A stretch of DNA of 64,000 bases. Source: Leeuwenhoekiella nanhaiensis. GTDB lineage: Bacteria > Bacteroidota > Bacteroidia > Flavobacteriales > Flavobacteriaceae. Below, piece by piece: positions 42,554 to 50,568 of the stretch (positions are counted from its first letter, which is position 1; every line of letters begins with the position of its first letter). Where the stretch lies: positions 310,001 through 374,000 of the forward strand of contig NZ_KZ319287.1 in assembly GCF_002744755.1 (NCBI RefSeq), written 5' to 3'. The translations under genes and the position numbers were made by a program. The notes under the pieces were generated by a model, which searched no databases, was not told the origin of the DNA, and was given only the letters and a program-made list of their open reading frames with translations.

Positions 42554-42686
42554 GCACCTCAAGTCGTTTTTTGCTATATTTGCCGGTATACACCATCGAT
42601 TTTTTGACCAGATTAAAATCGATTTTTTGATATCAAACCCAGATTGGCCTGCCTTCTCGTAGCTCAATCGCTTTATTTCAATATTC

Positions 42687-44519
42687 ATGGGATTAGTTAC
42701 AGCAAAAGAAGTTGCGCGGGCAATAAAAGTTGATAAGTATGGCTTTGCGGGTACTTTTTTAGGTTGGTCCCTGATGAAGGTTCTCAAAATTTCGAAAGCA
42801 AACGAGATCTACGACCGCAACAAGCACCTGAGTGATCTGGAGTTTTTAAACGCGATTTTGGGTGAGTTTCAAATCAATTTTGAAATCCCCGAAGAGGATT
42901 TAAAGCGTCTGCCTAAAACCGGGAGTTACATTACCATAAGCAATCATCCGCTGGGCGGAATAGACGGGATTTTGTTGCTGAAACTGATGATTGAGCAGCG
43001 ACCTGATTTTAAAATCATCGCAAACTTTCTGTTGCATCGTATAGAGCCGCTAAAGCCTTATGTGATGCCGGTTAACCCGTTTGAGGAGCATAAAGACGCC
43101 AAGTCTAGCATTGCCGGGTTCAAACAGGCGATACGGCATATTCGAGACGGGCATCCGCTTGGGATATTTCCGGCGGGTGAAGTTTCTACTTACAAAGACG
43201 ATAAGCTCATCATAGACAAACCCTGGGAAGAGGCGGCTATGAAGCTCATTAAAAAGGCTGAAGTTCCCGTAGTACCTATTTATTTCCACGCAAAAAACAG
43301 CAGGTTATTTTACCAGCTTTCGCGTATAAGTGACACTTTGCGAACGGCCAAACTGCCTTCGGAATTGCTCACGCAAAAGAACCGCGTCATTCACGTGCGG
43401 ATAGGTAATCCTATCAGTGTTAACGCCCAAAAAGAGCATGAAAGCCTCGAGGACTTCACCGATTTCCTACGGAAAAAAACCTATATGCTCGCCAAGACTT
43501 TCGAGAAAAAGTCGATTTTGAGCACCATTCCGCAGTCTTTAAAAGTGCCTAAGGAACCCAAGAAAATAGTCAAGGAAATTAAAGGCGAACTCATTGAGCA
43601 GGAAGTGGACAAGCTTCGGGAAAATGACCGGCGTCTGTTGCAAAGTAAAAACTATGAGGTGTTTTTGGCTTCCGCCGAAAACATTCCAAATATCCTAAAA
43701 GAAATAGGGCGCTTACGCGAAATTACCTTCCGCGAGGTAGGTGAGGGAACTAATGAGCCAACTGATTTAGATCCTTATGATCATCATTATCATCATCTCT
43801 TCTTGTGGGATGAGGATACCAAAAAAATTGCCGGGGCCTACCGTATGGGACTGGGCTCGCATATTATGCCCGAGCACGGTATTAATGGGTTTTACCTGCA
43901 AAGTCTGTTTCGCTTTGAGCCCGAATTGCATAAAATGATGGGCGAAAGCATCGAGATGGGAAGGGCTTTTGTGATTAAAGAATACCAGCAAAAACCAATG
44001 CCGCTGTTTTTACTGTGGCGCGGTATTGTACACACCACGCTGCGTTTTCCGGAGCATAAATACCTTATTGGCGGGGTAAGCATCAGCAACCAGTTTTCCA
44101 ATTTTTCCAAATCGCTGATGATCGAGTTTATGAAGTCGCATTATTACGATCCTTATGTAGCGCAATACGTGAGGCCGAAGAAGGAGTTTAAGGTTAAACT
44201 GAAGGATGCCGATAAGGAATTTGTATTTGATGAGACCGAAGCAGACCTGAATAAGTTTGATAAAATCATCGAAGAAATGGAAACCGGAAACCTGCGTCTC
44301 CCGGTTTTGATCAAAAAATACATCAAGCAAAATGCGAAAGTGGTCGCGTTCAATGTAGATCCGTTATTCAACAATGCGGTAGACGGACTCATGTATATCA
44401 AAATTGCAGACCTTCCGGAAAGTACGGTAAAACCCGTGATGGAAGAATTTCAGGCGGAGCTGGAGCTCAAACTCGAGCAGTCTAAACGGGAGGAAGAAGA
44501 TGCAGCTAATAGATCTTAG
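42687..44519 (+). CDS. olsF: Bifunctional acyltransferase, probable ornithine-lipid synthase OlsF
   Basis: A 610-residue two-domain protein. The N-terminal half (about 70-270) is a PlsC-type O-acyltransferase with SNHPLGGIDG (H87, D93) and FPAGEVSTYK. The C-terminal half (about 320-520) is a GNAT-like OlsB/hemolysin-type N-acyltransferase (REITFREVGEGT, AGAYRMGLGSHI, ESIEMGRAFVIKEYQ, LLWRGI). This order matches OlsF, described in Flavobacterium and Serratia, which makes ornithine lipids without separate OlsB and OlsA. A TATATTTG box lies at 42575-42582, giving a leader of about 100 bases. Its end overlaps the convergent GNAT gene by 14 bases. Confidence 0.85.
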   Translation: MGLVTAKEVARAIKVDKYGFAGTFLGWSLMKVLKISKANEIYDRNKHLSDLEFLNAILGEFQINFEIPEEDLKRLPKTGSYITISNHPLGGIDGILLLKLMIEQRPDFKIIANFLLHRIEPLKPYVMPVNPFEEHKDAKSSIAGFKQAIRHIRDGHPLGIFPAGEVSTYKDDKLIIDKPWEEAAMKLIKKAEVPVVPIYFHAKNSRLFYQLSRISDTLRTAKLPSELLTQKNRVIHVRIGNPISVNAQKEHESLEDFTDFLRKKTYMLAKTFEKKSILSTIPQSLKVPKEPKKIVKEIKGELIEQEVDKLRENDRRLLQSKNYEVFLASAENIPNILKEIGRLREITFREVGEGTNEPTDLDPYDHHYHHLFLWDEDTKKIAGAYRMGLGSHIMPEHGINGFYLQSLFRFEPELHKMMGESIEMGRAFVIKEYQQKPMPLFLLWRGIVHTTLRFPEHKYLIGGVSISNQFSNFSKSLMIEFMKSHYYDPYVAQYVRPKKEFKVKLKDADKEFVFDETEADLNKFDKIIEEMETGNLRLPVLIKKYIKQNAKVVAFNVDPLFNNAVDGLMYIKIADLPESTVKPVMEEFQAELELKLEQSKREEEDAANRS

Positions 44520-44997
44520 CACTTCGGCGCTCTAGAAAGGTATTGTCCTGCCAGTTGCCATTGCGCCTGGCGATTTTTTCGTGTACCCCCAGAATGCGGA
44601 AACCCAACTTTTGATGCAAGGCCAGGCTCGCTTTATTCTGCGGAAAAATATGCGCCGTCAGCGTCCAGAAACCTGCGTCTTCGCTGGCATCAATAAGTGC
44701 CGAAAGCAACCGAAAGCCAACTTGTTTGCCCTGATGAAGCGGCGAGACGTAAAGCGTAACTTCTGCCACTCCGCTATACACTTGTCGCTTAGAAACCGGA
44801 CTCAGTGCAGCCCAACCAATAACCTTGTTGTCTAAAACCGCGACCAGTCTGCAGGATTTATGAAACCTCAAATCCCAGTCGCCATAAGTAGGAGCCTGTA
44901 CTTCAAATGTCGCAATACCGGTATCAATACCCTGCTGGTAAATCACCGCAACCTCGGGATAATCTGATTCCTGAAACGGGCGTACACTGATATTCAT
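44506..44997 (-). CDS. GNAT family N-acetyltransferase, phosphinothricin acetyltransferase-like
   Basis: A 163-residue protein of the Pat/YncA type: VRPFQESDYPEVAVIYQQGI, TGIATFEVQAPTYGDWDLR, and the acetyl-CoA loop YVSPLHQGKQVGFRLLSALI, then ASLALHQKLGFRILGVHEKI. Family members N-acetylate phosphinothricin, methionine sulfone or similar compounds; the natural substrate here is unknown. It is convergent with and overlaps olsF by 14 bases, and lies 38 bases downstream of the MarR-like gene on the same strand. Confidence 0.9.
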   Translation of the reverse strand: MNISVRPFQESDYPEVAVIYQQGIDTGIATFEVQAPTYGDWDLRFHKSCRLVAVLDNKVIGWAALSPVSKRQVYSGVAEVTLYVSPLHQGKQVGFRLLSALIDASEDAGFWTLTAHIFPQNKASLALHQKLGFRILGVHEKIARRNGNWQDNTFLERRSAKIY

Positions 44998-45035
44998 ACG
45001 GGTTGAAGTTTTGAAGATTAAAGGGTTTTAGAGTA

Positions 45036-45641
45036 TTATTTTTTCGGAATGTACTCCGGGCAATCAAGCCTTCGGTTTTCAGGAGGCAATTGTACGCGTA
45101 ATTGCATACAAAAGGCATAATTCAGCGGGTCTGAGCGGTATGCCTGGCAATCGAGACACGAGCGGTTTAGCGTGGCGAGTTGAGGTTGATTGAGGCGACC
45201 CAGCAAATTATACAGCGATTTGTATAGCTCCTTGAGGTTCTCTTCAGAATCTTGCGCTAAAGCCTTTTGCAGAGGTTCAGAAAAGTCGGTTAAGCCCTTT
45301 AGCTTTTCTTCGCCCTGAGCGGTAAGCTCAATGTAAAACCTGCGGTTGTCTTTGTGATTGAGCTGTTTGCTGAGCCATTTTTTGGAAACCAAAGTGCTGA
45401 TGCAGTCGCTCACGGTAGCTTTAGTAAGGTTAAATTCCTGAACCAGGTTGCTTACTGTGTTTTCTTCCGGTTTATGGCTGGCTACAAAAATTAAAAGCTT
45501 TTGCTGTAACGGCGAAAGCTGATGTTCTTTTTGACTTTCCCAAAGCAGTGTTTTAAAAACGTCTGCCAGTTTATCGAGCGCAGCGGTTGTGCGCAAGGCG
45601 AGACTTTGATTTTGGTAAGCAGGATCGTAGAGGTGTTGCAT
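45036..45641 (-). CDS. MarR-like winged-helix regulator with a C-terminal four-cysteine tail
   Basis: A 201-residue protein. Residues about 40-115 form a MarR-type winged helix (LSPLQQKLLIFV, LVQEFNLTKATVSDCISTLV, WLSKQLNHKDNRRFYIELTAQGEEKL). The last 40 residues contain C162, C165, C178 and C194 (CLDC-x12-C-x15-C), which ordinary MarR proteins lack and which could bind zinc or an iron-sulfur cluster. It may regulate the downstream GNAT gene (38 bases away) or itself. The inducing signal is unknown; a redox or metal sensor is an inference from the cysteines. Confidence 0.85.
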   Translation of the reverse strand: MQHLYDPAYQNQSLALRTTAALDKLADVFKTLLWESQKEHQLSPLQQKLLIFVASHKPEENTVSNLVQEFNLTKATVSDCISTLVSKKWLSKQLNHKDNRRFYIELTAQGEEKLKGLTDFSEPLQKALAQDSEENLKELYKSLYNLLGRLNQPQLATLNRSCLDCQAYRSDPLNYAFCMQLRVQLPPENRRLDCPEYIPKK

Positions 45642-45721
45642 ATCTGGGTCTTAGGTTCTTCTAAAATACTAAAAACCTTGCAAATAGGCATCTCCTTCCC
45701 TAAAGTCAGGAAACCGAAGTA

Positions 45722-46660
45722 TCAGGGCATCGCTAAAATTTTATCTACAATAGTTTGCGCCAGCTTGATTTTGCTTTCTACCGTCCACCCTGCGATATGT
45801 GGGGTGAGCACCACATTTTCAGCAGTGATCAGGTATTTAAGAGGTTCGGGCATTTGTGTAGTATCTGTGAAGAGGTTTTCAAACGAAAGCTTCTCATACT
45901 CCAAAACATCGAGACCCGCGCCCAGAATTTTTTCGCTTTTTAGGGCTTCAACCAGATCAGCGGTAACAACGCTTTTTCCCCGGGCAGTATTGATAAGCCA
46001 AAACGACTTTTTAAAGCCCTTTATAAAATCGGCATCAACCATCTTATCGGTGAGTGGTGTCCAGGGTGTGTGCAGGCTTAAAACATCTGATTTTTCCTGT
46101 AATTCTTCGAGCGATACCTGGCGTGCGTTGGCATTACCCAGATTAGGTCTGATGTCGTAACAAAGTACCTCACAATCAAAACCCTGTAATTTTTTCGCGA
46201 ATGCATTACCCATATTGCCATAACCTATAAGTCCTACCGTTTTGCCCTCGAGTTCCAAACCTCTGTTTTTCTCGCGGTTCCACTGGCCGTTACGTACCTC
46301 GGCATCTGCCTGTTTCAGTTTATTGAATAACATCAGCAGCATTCCCAGAGCGTGCTCGCCTACGGCATTTCTGTTTCCTTCGGGAGCGGCGATGAGGTGT
46401 ACGCCTGTTGATTCGGCGTACGGGATGTCAATACTTTCGAGCCCGGCACCTACGCGGGCGATGAACCTGAGGTTTGTTGCAGCATCCAGAAATTGCCTGT
46501 CAATCTTAAACCTGCTGCGAATGACCACACCCTCATAATCGGCGATTTTTGCTTCGATCTCCTCTTTGGTAGAAGTATAATCCTCGTGATTGATATGACC
46601 TGCAGCGGCCAGTTGTTCAATCATGAGTTCGTGGTTGCTGTCGATGTGGAGTATTTTCAT
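45722..46660 (-). CDS. D-2-hydroxyacid dehydrogenase (phosphoglycerate dehydrogenase-like)
   Basis: A 312-residue NAD-dependent dehydrogenase: nucleotide-binding GLIGYGNMGNAFAKKL, catalytic arginine in LINTARGKSVV, glutamate region LDVLEYEKLS, and histidine in VVLTPHIAGWTVES. The C-terminal ACT domain of many SerA proteins is absent, which fits the short-form phosphoglycerate or other D-2-hydroxyacid dehydrogenases. The 9-base gap to the upstream thioesterase gene suggests co-transcription. Confidence 0.88.
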   Translation of the reverse strand: MKILHIDSNHELMIEQLAAAGHINHEDYTSTKEEIEAKIADYEGVVIRSRFKIDRQFLDAATNLRFIARVGAGLESIDIPYAESTGVHLIAAPEGNRNAVGEHALGMLLMLFNKLKQADAEVRNGQWNREKNRGLELEGKTVGLIGYGNMGNAFAKKLQGFDCEVLCYDIRPNLGNANARQVSLEELQEKSDVLSLHTPWTPLTDKMVDADFIKGFKKSFWLINTARGKSVVTADLVEALKSEKILGAGLDVLEYEKLSFENLFTDTTQMPEPLKYLITAENVVLTPHIAGWTVESKIKLAQTIVDKILAMP

Positions 46661-46669
46661 TAGAATAGT

Positions 46670-47077
46670 TTATTGGTTCACTTCTTCGTAATACGCGGTA
46701 AAGGATGCCGGTACACGCAGGGGTTTTCGGGTTTGCATATCGAGCAGGCACCAGTTTGTTACCGCTGTGGCCAGCACTTTCTCATCTGCCGGTCTGTGAA
46801 TTTTAGTATGCCGAATAGAACGTACGCCTTCAAACTTCTCAACCCAGGTTTCAACTATAATCTGTTCGCCCTCAAAAGCAGGCGCGTGGTATTTTATGGT
46901 GTGTTCCAAAGCAACCCAGGCGTATTGTTTTAGCATTTTTGGGGTTGAATTGTGCTGCCAGTGTGCTTCGGCCACGTCCTGCACCCATTGCAGATAGATG
47001 ACATTGTTTACGTGACCCAAACCGTCAATGGCTTCGGCGGGAATGGTAACATCAAGGGTAAAAGTTTTCGCATTCAT
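46670..47077 (-). CDS. Acyl-CoA thioesterase, 4HBT family
   Basis: A 135-residue hot-dog-fold protein with the 4-hydroxybenzoyl-CoA thioesterase pattern: IDGLGHVNNVIYLQWVQDV (with the DxxGHVNN-type active site), TIKYHAPAFEGEQIIVETWV and RADEKVLATAVTNWCLLD-like strand. It likely hydrolyses short or aromatic acyl-CoA thioesters in the cytoplasm. A TATTTTTG box at 47082-47089 lies just upstream of its start. First gene of a pair with the dehydrogenase. Confidence 0.88.
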   Translation of the reverse strand: MNAKTFTLDVTIPAEAIDGLGHVNNVIYLQWVQDVAEAHWQHNSTPKMLKQYAWVALEHTIKYHAPAFEGEQIIVETWVEKFEGVRSIRHTKIHRPADEKVLATAVTNWCLLDMQTRKPLRVPASFTAYYEEVNQ

Positions 47078-47147
47078 TTTTCAAAAATAGGAAACAAAAA
47101 TGGCGAAGCGGATAGAAGACCGGATTTTGAGAATTATTTGGGAAGGT

Positions 47148-47438
47148 CTAGAGGTGTGCTTCAAAATCCATTTGCTGACCCAATATGCGTACGATGAGAA
47201 TCGATTTCTTTTTGGGAATAAAAAAGAGGTAGTGCGATTTAAACGGAAACATTCTTAAATCATTCTGAATTACTGACATGTCCTGACCTATTAATGGATT
47301 TTTTGCCAATAAATTAAGGCAGGAAAGGAGATCGTTCAGGTATTTTTCAGCTTGTCGCTCACCCCATTCCAGATGCGTGTAAAAGGAAATGTCCTCAAGG
47401 TCACTTTCAGCTTCACGTGAAATCTGAATGCTAAGCAT
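47148..47438 (-). CDS. ParE/RelE-family toxin
   Basis: A 96-residue protein with the ParE/RelE fold: LSIQISREAESDLEDISFYT start, WGERQAEKYLNDLLSCLNLLAKNPLIGQ-type middle and the closing ILIVRILGQQMDFEAHL. The start is ATG 47438, overlapping the antitoxin stop by 8 bases, an arrangement typical of translationally coupled toxin-antitoxin pairs. ParE toxins poison DNA gyrase; RelE relatives cleave mRNA. ParE is favoured by the partner type. An in-frame ATG further upstream is rejected because it overlaps the antitoxin deeply. Confidence 0.88.
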   Translation of the reverse strand: MLSIQISREAESDLEDISFYTHLEWGERQAEKYLNDLLSCLNLLAKNPLIGQDMSVIQNDLRMFPFKSHYLFFIPKKKSILIVRILGQQMDFEAHL

Positions 47439-47697
47439 TTTCACGCTTCTGATTTTCCTCAAAGCGCTTTTTACCCGCATTCCAGATTTCTTCAACGGTT
47501 TTAGAGCTTAAACCACTTTCCAAACCTTTGTCTATCTTCGACTTTAAATTTAAAAATTGCGAATTATTGCGCTGTTCACGGCGAATGAGCGATCTGATGT
47601 ACTCACTTTCATTGGTAAAATCACCTTTGCTGATTTGCTCCTTAATCCAGTCGTCCTGCTTTTCAGTAACGGTAATGGTTTTGCGTACGGTACCCAT
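47431..47697 (-). CDS. ParD-like antitoxin (ribbon-helix-helix)
   Basis: An 88-residue protein: GTVRKTITVTEKQDDWIKEQ forms the ribbon-helix-helix DNA-binding part and SEYIRSLIRREQRN continues the CopG/ParD helix; the C-terminal half (KGLESGLSSKTVEEIWNAG) is the toxin-binding tail. It would neutralise the ParE-like toxin encoded next and repress the pair. A near-palindrome at 47704-47726 just upstream is a candidate operator. ATG 47697 is preferred over the one at 47709 because the family starts at M-x-T-V-R-K. Confidence 0.87.
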   Translation of the reverse strand: MGTVRKTITVTEKQDDWIKEQISKGDFTNESEYIRSLIRREQRNNSQFLNLKSKIDKGLESGLSSKTVEEIWNAGKKRFEENQKRENA

Positions 47698-47703
47698 AAT
47701 TAA

Positions 47704-47726
47704 CGTCAATTATCATACTATTGATG
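47704..47726. promoter_or_regulatory. Candidate operator of the ParDE pair
   Basis: An imperfect inverted repeat, CGTCAAT (47704-47710) with ATTGATG (47720-47726) and one mismatch, lies 7 bases upstream of the antitoxin start, where ParD-type proteins bind their own promoter. Assignment is by position and symmetry only. Confidence 0.4.
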
Positions 47727-47811
47727 TAAATATAGTTCAATTCCGCTTACATTTAATTGAGGTGTAAGGAGTTTATGAGAACAGATACTTGGGATTGGGA
47801 AATAAAGGTTT

Positions 47812-49161
47812 TTAAAACCCTAAAATAAGTTTCGCCAGGCTGAAGTAGATAAGAATACCAAAAATATCGTTGCTGGTGGTGATAAAAGGTCCGGTTGCAA
47901 TAGCCGGGTCAATCCCGCGCCAGTCTAGTAAAATAGGCACAAAGGTACCTACCAGCGCTGCTACAATAATTACGGAAAGCATCGCTACCGCTACGGTTGA
48001 ACTCAGCAGCCATCCAAAACCAAAAATAACTCCAAAGCTTACTACCAAAATACCGAGCGCCAAGCCGTTTATAAGCCCAATGCTTATTTCTTTAAGCAGA
48101 CGCAGCCACATACTGCCGGTCACATTGTCGTTCGCAAGACCCTGCACGATAATCGCGCTTGACTGTACCCCTACATTACCGGCAACCGCGGCAACCAGTG
48201 GCGTGAAGAAAAACAGTTCGGGGTGTACTGAAAGTGCTCCTTCAAAGCTTTTCATAATATTCACTGCACCAAGACTTCCCACAAGACCCAAAACCAGCCA
48301 GGGCAAGCGGGCACGTGTAAGTTCCCATACCGTATCATCGGCCTCAACGCCCTGCGAAAGACCGGCGGCCATACGGTAGTCTTCATCAGCCTCATCTCTA
48401 ATGAAATCGAGAATGTCATCAACGGTAATTCGGCCGAGCAGTATCCCCGAATCGTTGACTACCGGCACGGCTTCCAGATCGTACTTTTGCATCAGTCGGG
48501 CGACATCTTCTGCGGTGTCGTGCACGTTAACCGAGTCTACATTGGGAATATAAATGTCAGAAATTTTCGATTTGGCATCAGCAGTAAGCAGGTCTTTGAG
48601 TGAAAGCCGGCCTATCAACCTATCGGTGCGATCTACCACATAAACCGAATGTACCCGGGTCACATTTTGGGCCTGCGCCCGCATTTTGCGCACACAGCCT
48701 GCAACCGTCCAGGTTTCGCGAACGCGCACCAATTCTTTTGCCATAAGCCCCCCGGCAGAATTGTCGTCATACCGAAGCATCTCAACAATATCCCGGGCGT
48801 GGTCCTCGTCTTCAATGGCGTCGATTACCTGCCGCTGAATTTCTTCATCCAGTTCTGACAAGAAATCTACTGCGTCATCGGTGTCGAGTTCGTTAAGTTC
48901 GTCTGCAATTTCCTGTGGAGAGAGGTTGTCCAGAATTTCTTCCCGATAGTCCTCGTCAAGCTCCATAAGGGCTTCCGAGGTTTTTTCACTATCTAAAAGC
49001 TTAACCAGATAGGTGGCCTCTTCGGTAGTGACCTCGTCCAGAATCTCGGCGATATCAGCGTGGTGCACATCTTCAAGAAGATTAAGTATGCTTTGATTGT
49101 CGCCTACCTCGATCAGGTTCTCAATTTGCTCTATCAGGTCTTCGGTAAGTTCAAAAGCCAT
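47812..49161 (-). CDS. mgtE: Magnesium transporter MgtE
   Basis: A 449-residue MgtE: an acidic N domain of about 130 residues (HADIAEILDEVTTEEA and repeated DE-rich helices), two CBS motifs (MAKELVRVRETWTVAGC; PVVNDSGILLGRITVDD), the plug helix and about five C-terminal membrane helices (AVAGNVGVQSSAIIVQGLA, GTFVPILLDWRGIDPAIATGPF with the conserved DP acid). It is a Mg2+-gated channel; the N and CBS domains close it at high Mg2+. A TATATTTG box at 49203-49210 suggests its own promoter. Confidence 0.95.
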   Translation of the reverse strand: MAFELTEDLIEQIENLIEVGDNQSILNLLEDVHHADIAEILDEVTTEEATYLVKLLDSEKTSEALMELDEDYREEILDNLSPQEIADELNELDTDDAVDFLSELDEEIQRQVIDAIEDEDHARDIVEMLRYDDNSAGGLMAKELVRVRETWTVAGCVRKMRAQAQNVTRVHSVYVVDRTDRLIGRLSLKDLLTADAKSKISDIYIPNVDSVNVHDTAEDVARLMQKYDLEAVPVVNDSGILLGRITVDDILDFIRDEADEDYRMAAGLSQGVEADDTVWELTRARLPWLVLGLVGSLGAVNIMKSFEGALSVHPELFFFTPLVAAVAGNVGVQSSAIIVQGLANDNVTGSMWLRLLKEISIGLINGLALGILVVSFGVIFGFGWLLSSTVAVAMLSVIIVAALVGTFVPILLDWRGIDPAIATGPFITTSNDIFGILIYFSLAKLILGF

Positions 49162-49320
49162 GGTCGCTACTGTATCGGGGTTTGTACTCGTTTAAGGTCG
49201 TGCAAATATAATCAAACTAGGCCTTGCGCTCTGTCGCTTTAGCATAGATTTACAGAGGGGCGGGATCTCATAGCTCTAAGTAAGGGGCAAACAAGTTAGG
49301 TTTCAGTATTTGCAAGTCTT

Positions 49321-50175
49321 TTACTTCACTTGAAGATCATTCTGAATCGCTCGGGTAAGCTCTATAAAGCGGTTAACGCTGAGTTGTTCAGGTCTAAGGT
49401 TGAAAATTTCGCTTTCGCGAAAGGCTTCACTGAGTTCAAGTTGTTTCAGGCTGTTGCGCAGGGTTTTACGTCGCTGCTGAAAGGCCATTTTGACCACCTT
49501 GTAAAGCGCTTCAGGGCTGCAGGCCAGATCTTTATAGTTTTCTTTTCGCGTAAGCCGTAAAACGCCGCTGTCTACTTTTGGCGGTGGATTAAAGACCGAA
49601 GGAGGTACGGTAAACAGGTATTCGGCATCGTAAAACGCCTGGGCTAAAACCGAAAGAATTCCGTAGGCCTTACTGCCTTCGGGCTCACAGATGCGCTGGG
49701 CAACTTCCTTCTGAAACATCCCGGTAAACTCGGGCACCTGATCGCGCCACTCGAGCATTTTAAAAACGATTTGAGTCGAAATATTATACGGGAAGTTTCC
49801 CGTGATTGCAAAAGGTTTGTCGCCAAAAAAGGTGCTGAGGTCTACTTTGAGAAAATCGGCTTCCACCACCTCGAGCTTGCAGCCTTCCATTTGCTCAGCA
49901 TACTCCAGCGGAAAGCTGTGGTTGAGGTACACGATAGACTCGCTGTCGAGGTCCATCGCGGTGATGTTGATGTCTTTCCGCAGTAAATATTTGGTGAGCA
50001 CTCCCGTACCCGGGCCAATTTCCAAAATATCGGAATAGCCACTGTAAGAAAGCGTTTCAGCAATTTTACGGGCGATGTTTTCGTCCTTTAAAAAGTGCTG
50101 CCCCAGATGTTTTTTAGCTTTTACGGGATCATCAGCCCGGTGTTGATTTTCGGTCTTTTTAAACTTTTTCTTCAT
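49321..50175 (-). CDS. rsmA: 16S rRNA (adenine1518-N6/adenine1519-N6)-dimethyltransferase
   Basis: A 284-residue KsgA/RsmA enzyme: [15 protein letters not shown] start, SAM-binding [15 protein letters not shown], acidic loop VEADFLKVD and catalytic N-x-P-Y in [10 protein letters not shown]. It dimethylates two adjacent adenines near the 3' end of 16S rRNA in late 30S assembly. The C-terminal helical domain ([16 protein letters not shown]) is complete. The DUF4286 gene lies 48 bases upstream on the same strand and mgtE follows downstream. Confidence 0.96.
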   Translation of the reverse strand: MKKKFKKTENQHRADDPVKAKKHLGQHFLKDENIARKIAETLSYSGYSDILEIGPGTGVLTKYLLRKDINITAMDLDSESIVYLNHSFPLEYAEQMEGCKLEVVEADFLKVDLSTFFGDKPFAITGNFPYNISTQIVFKMLEWRDQVPEFTGMFQKEVAQRICEPEGSKAYGILSVLAQAFYDAEYLFTVPPSVFNPPPKVDSGVLRLTRKENYKDLACSPEALYKVVKMAFQQRRKTLRNSLKQLELSEAFRESEIFNLRPEQLSVNRFIELTRAIQNDLQVK

Positions 50176-50223
50176 TACCCGTAAAATAGCGATTTGAGAA
50201 AAACTAAAGCTTCCGGCTTCGGT

Positions 50224-50556
50224 TTAATGCGGATTAAATTCGGTTTGTTCGGTAACGATTTCCAATTCGGTTTTGAAAAACAACACCTTATCGCCGTACT
50301 TTCCGGCCTCGCCGTCCAGACGATTTGCATCTTCCTTATAAAAACGCGCCAGGGCATCTTTACTTTTGGCCGTGTATTGTATGGAATAGCTTTGCCCGCC
50401 CATTTCTTCCTCTACGAGTACTTTGGTCATCAAGGCTTTAATAAATTTTCCGGTTGCGAGCATCTCGGGGATGTGCTCATTGCGTATCCAGTACAACCAG
50501 TCGCTGTGTACGCTGTCGTCTACATTTACGGTGACGTTATAAATTATCATAGGCAA
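50224..50556 (-). CDS. DUF4286 family protein
   Basis: A 110-residue cytoplasmic protein with the DUF4286 pattern: MIIYNVTVNVDDSVHSDWLYW start, HIPEMLATGKF, SYSIQYTAKSKDALARFY. It looks like a small ferredoxin-like alpha-beta fold. No function is known. It lies between the TPR protein and rsmA genes with short gaps (12 and 48 bases), so all three are likely one transcript. The first ATG (MPMII) or the third codon ATG could start it. Confidence 0.85.
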   Translation of the reverse strand: MPMIIYNVTVNVDDSVHSDWLYWIRNEHIPEMLATGKFIKALMTKVLVEEEMGGQSYSIQYTAKSKDALARFYKEDANRLDGEAGKYGDKVLFFKTELEIVTEQTEFNPH

Positions 50557-50568
50557 TTTTGTTAGTGA

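Noticed and set aside
45522-46160. 212-codon plus-strand frame across the MarR and dehydrogenase genes
   Set aside because: It spans two clear minus-strand genes and their gap, with no protein family signal.
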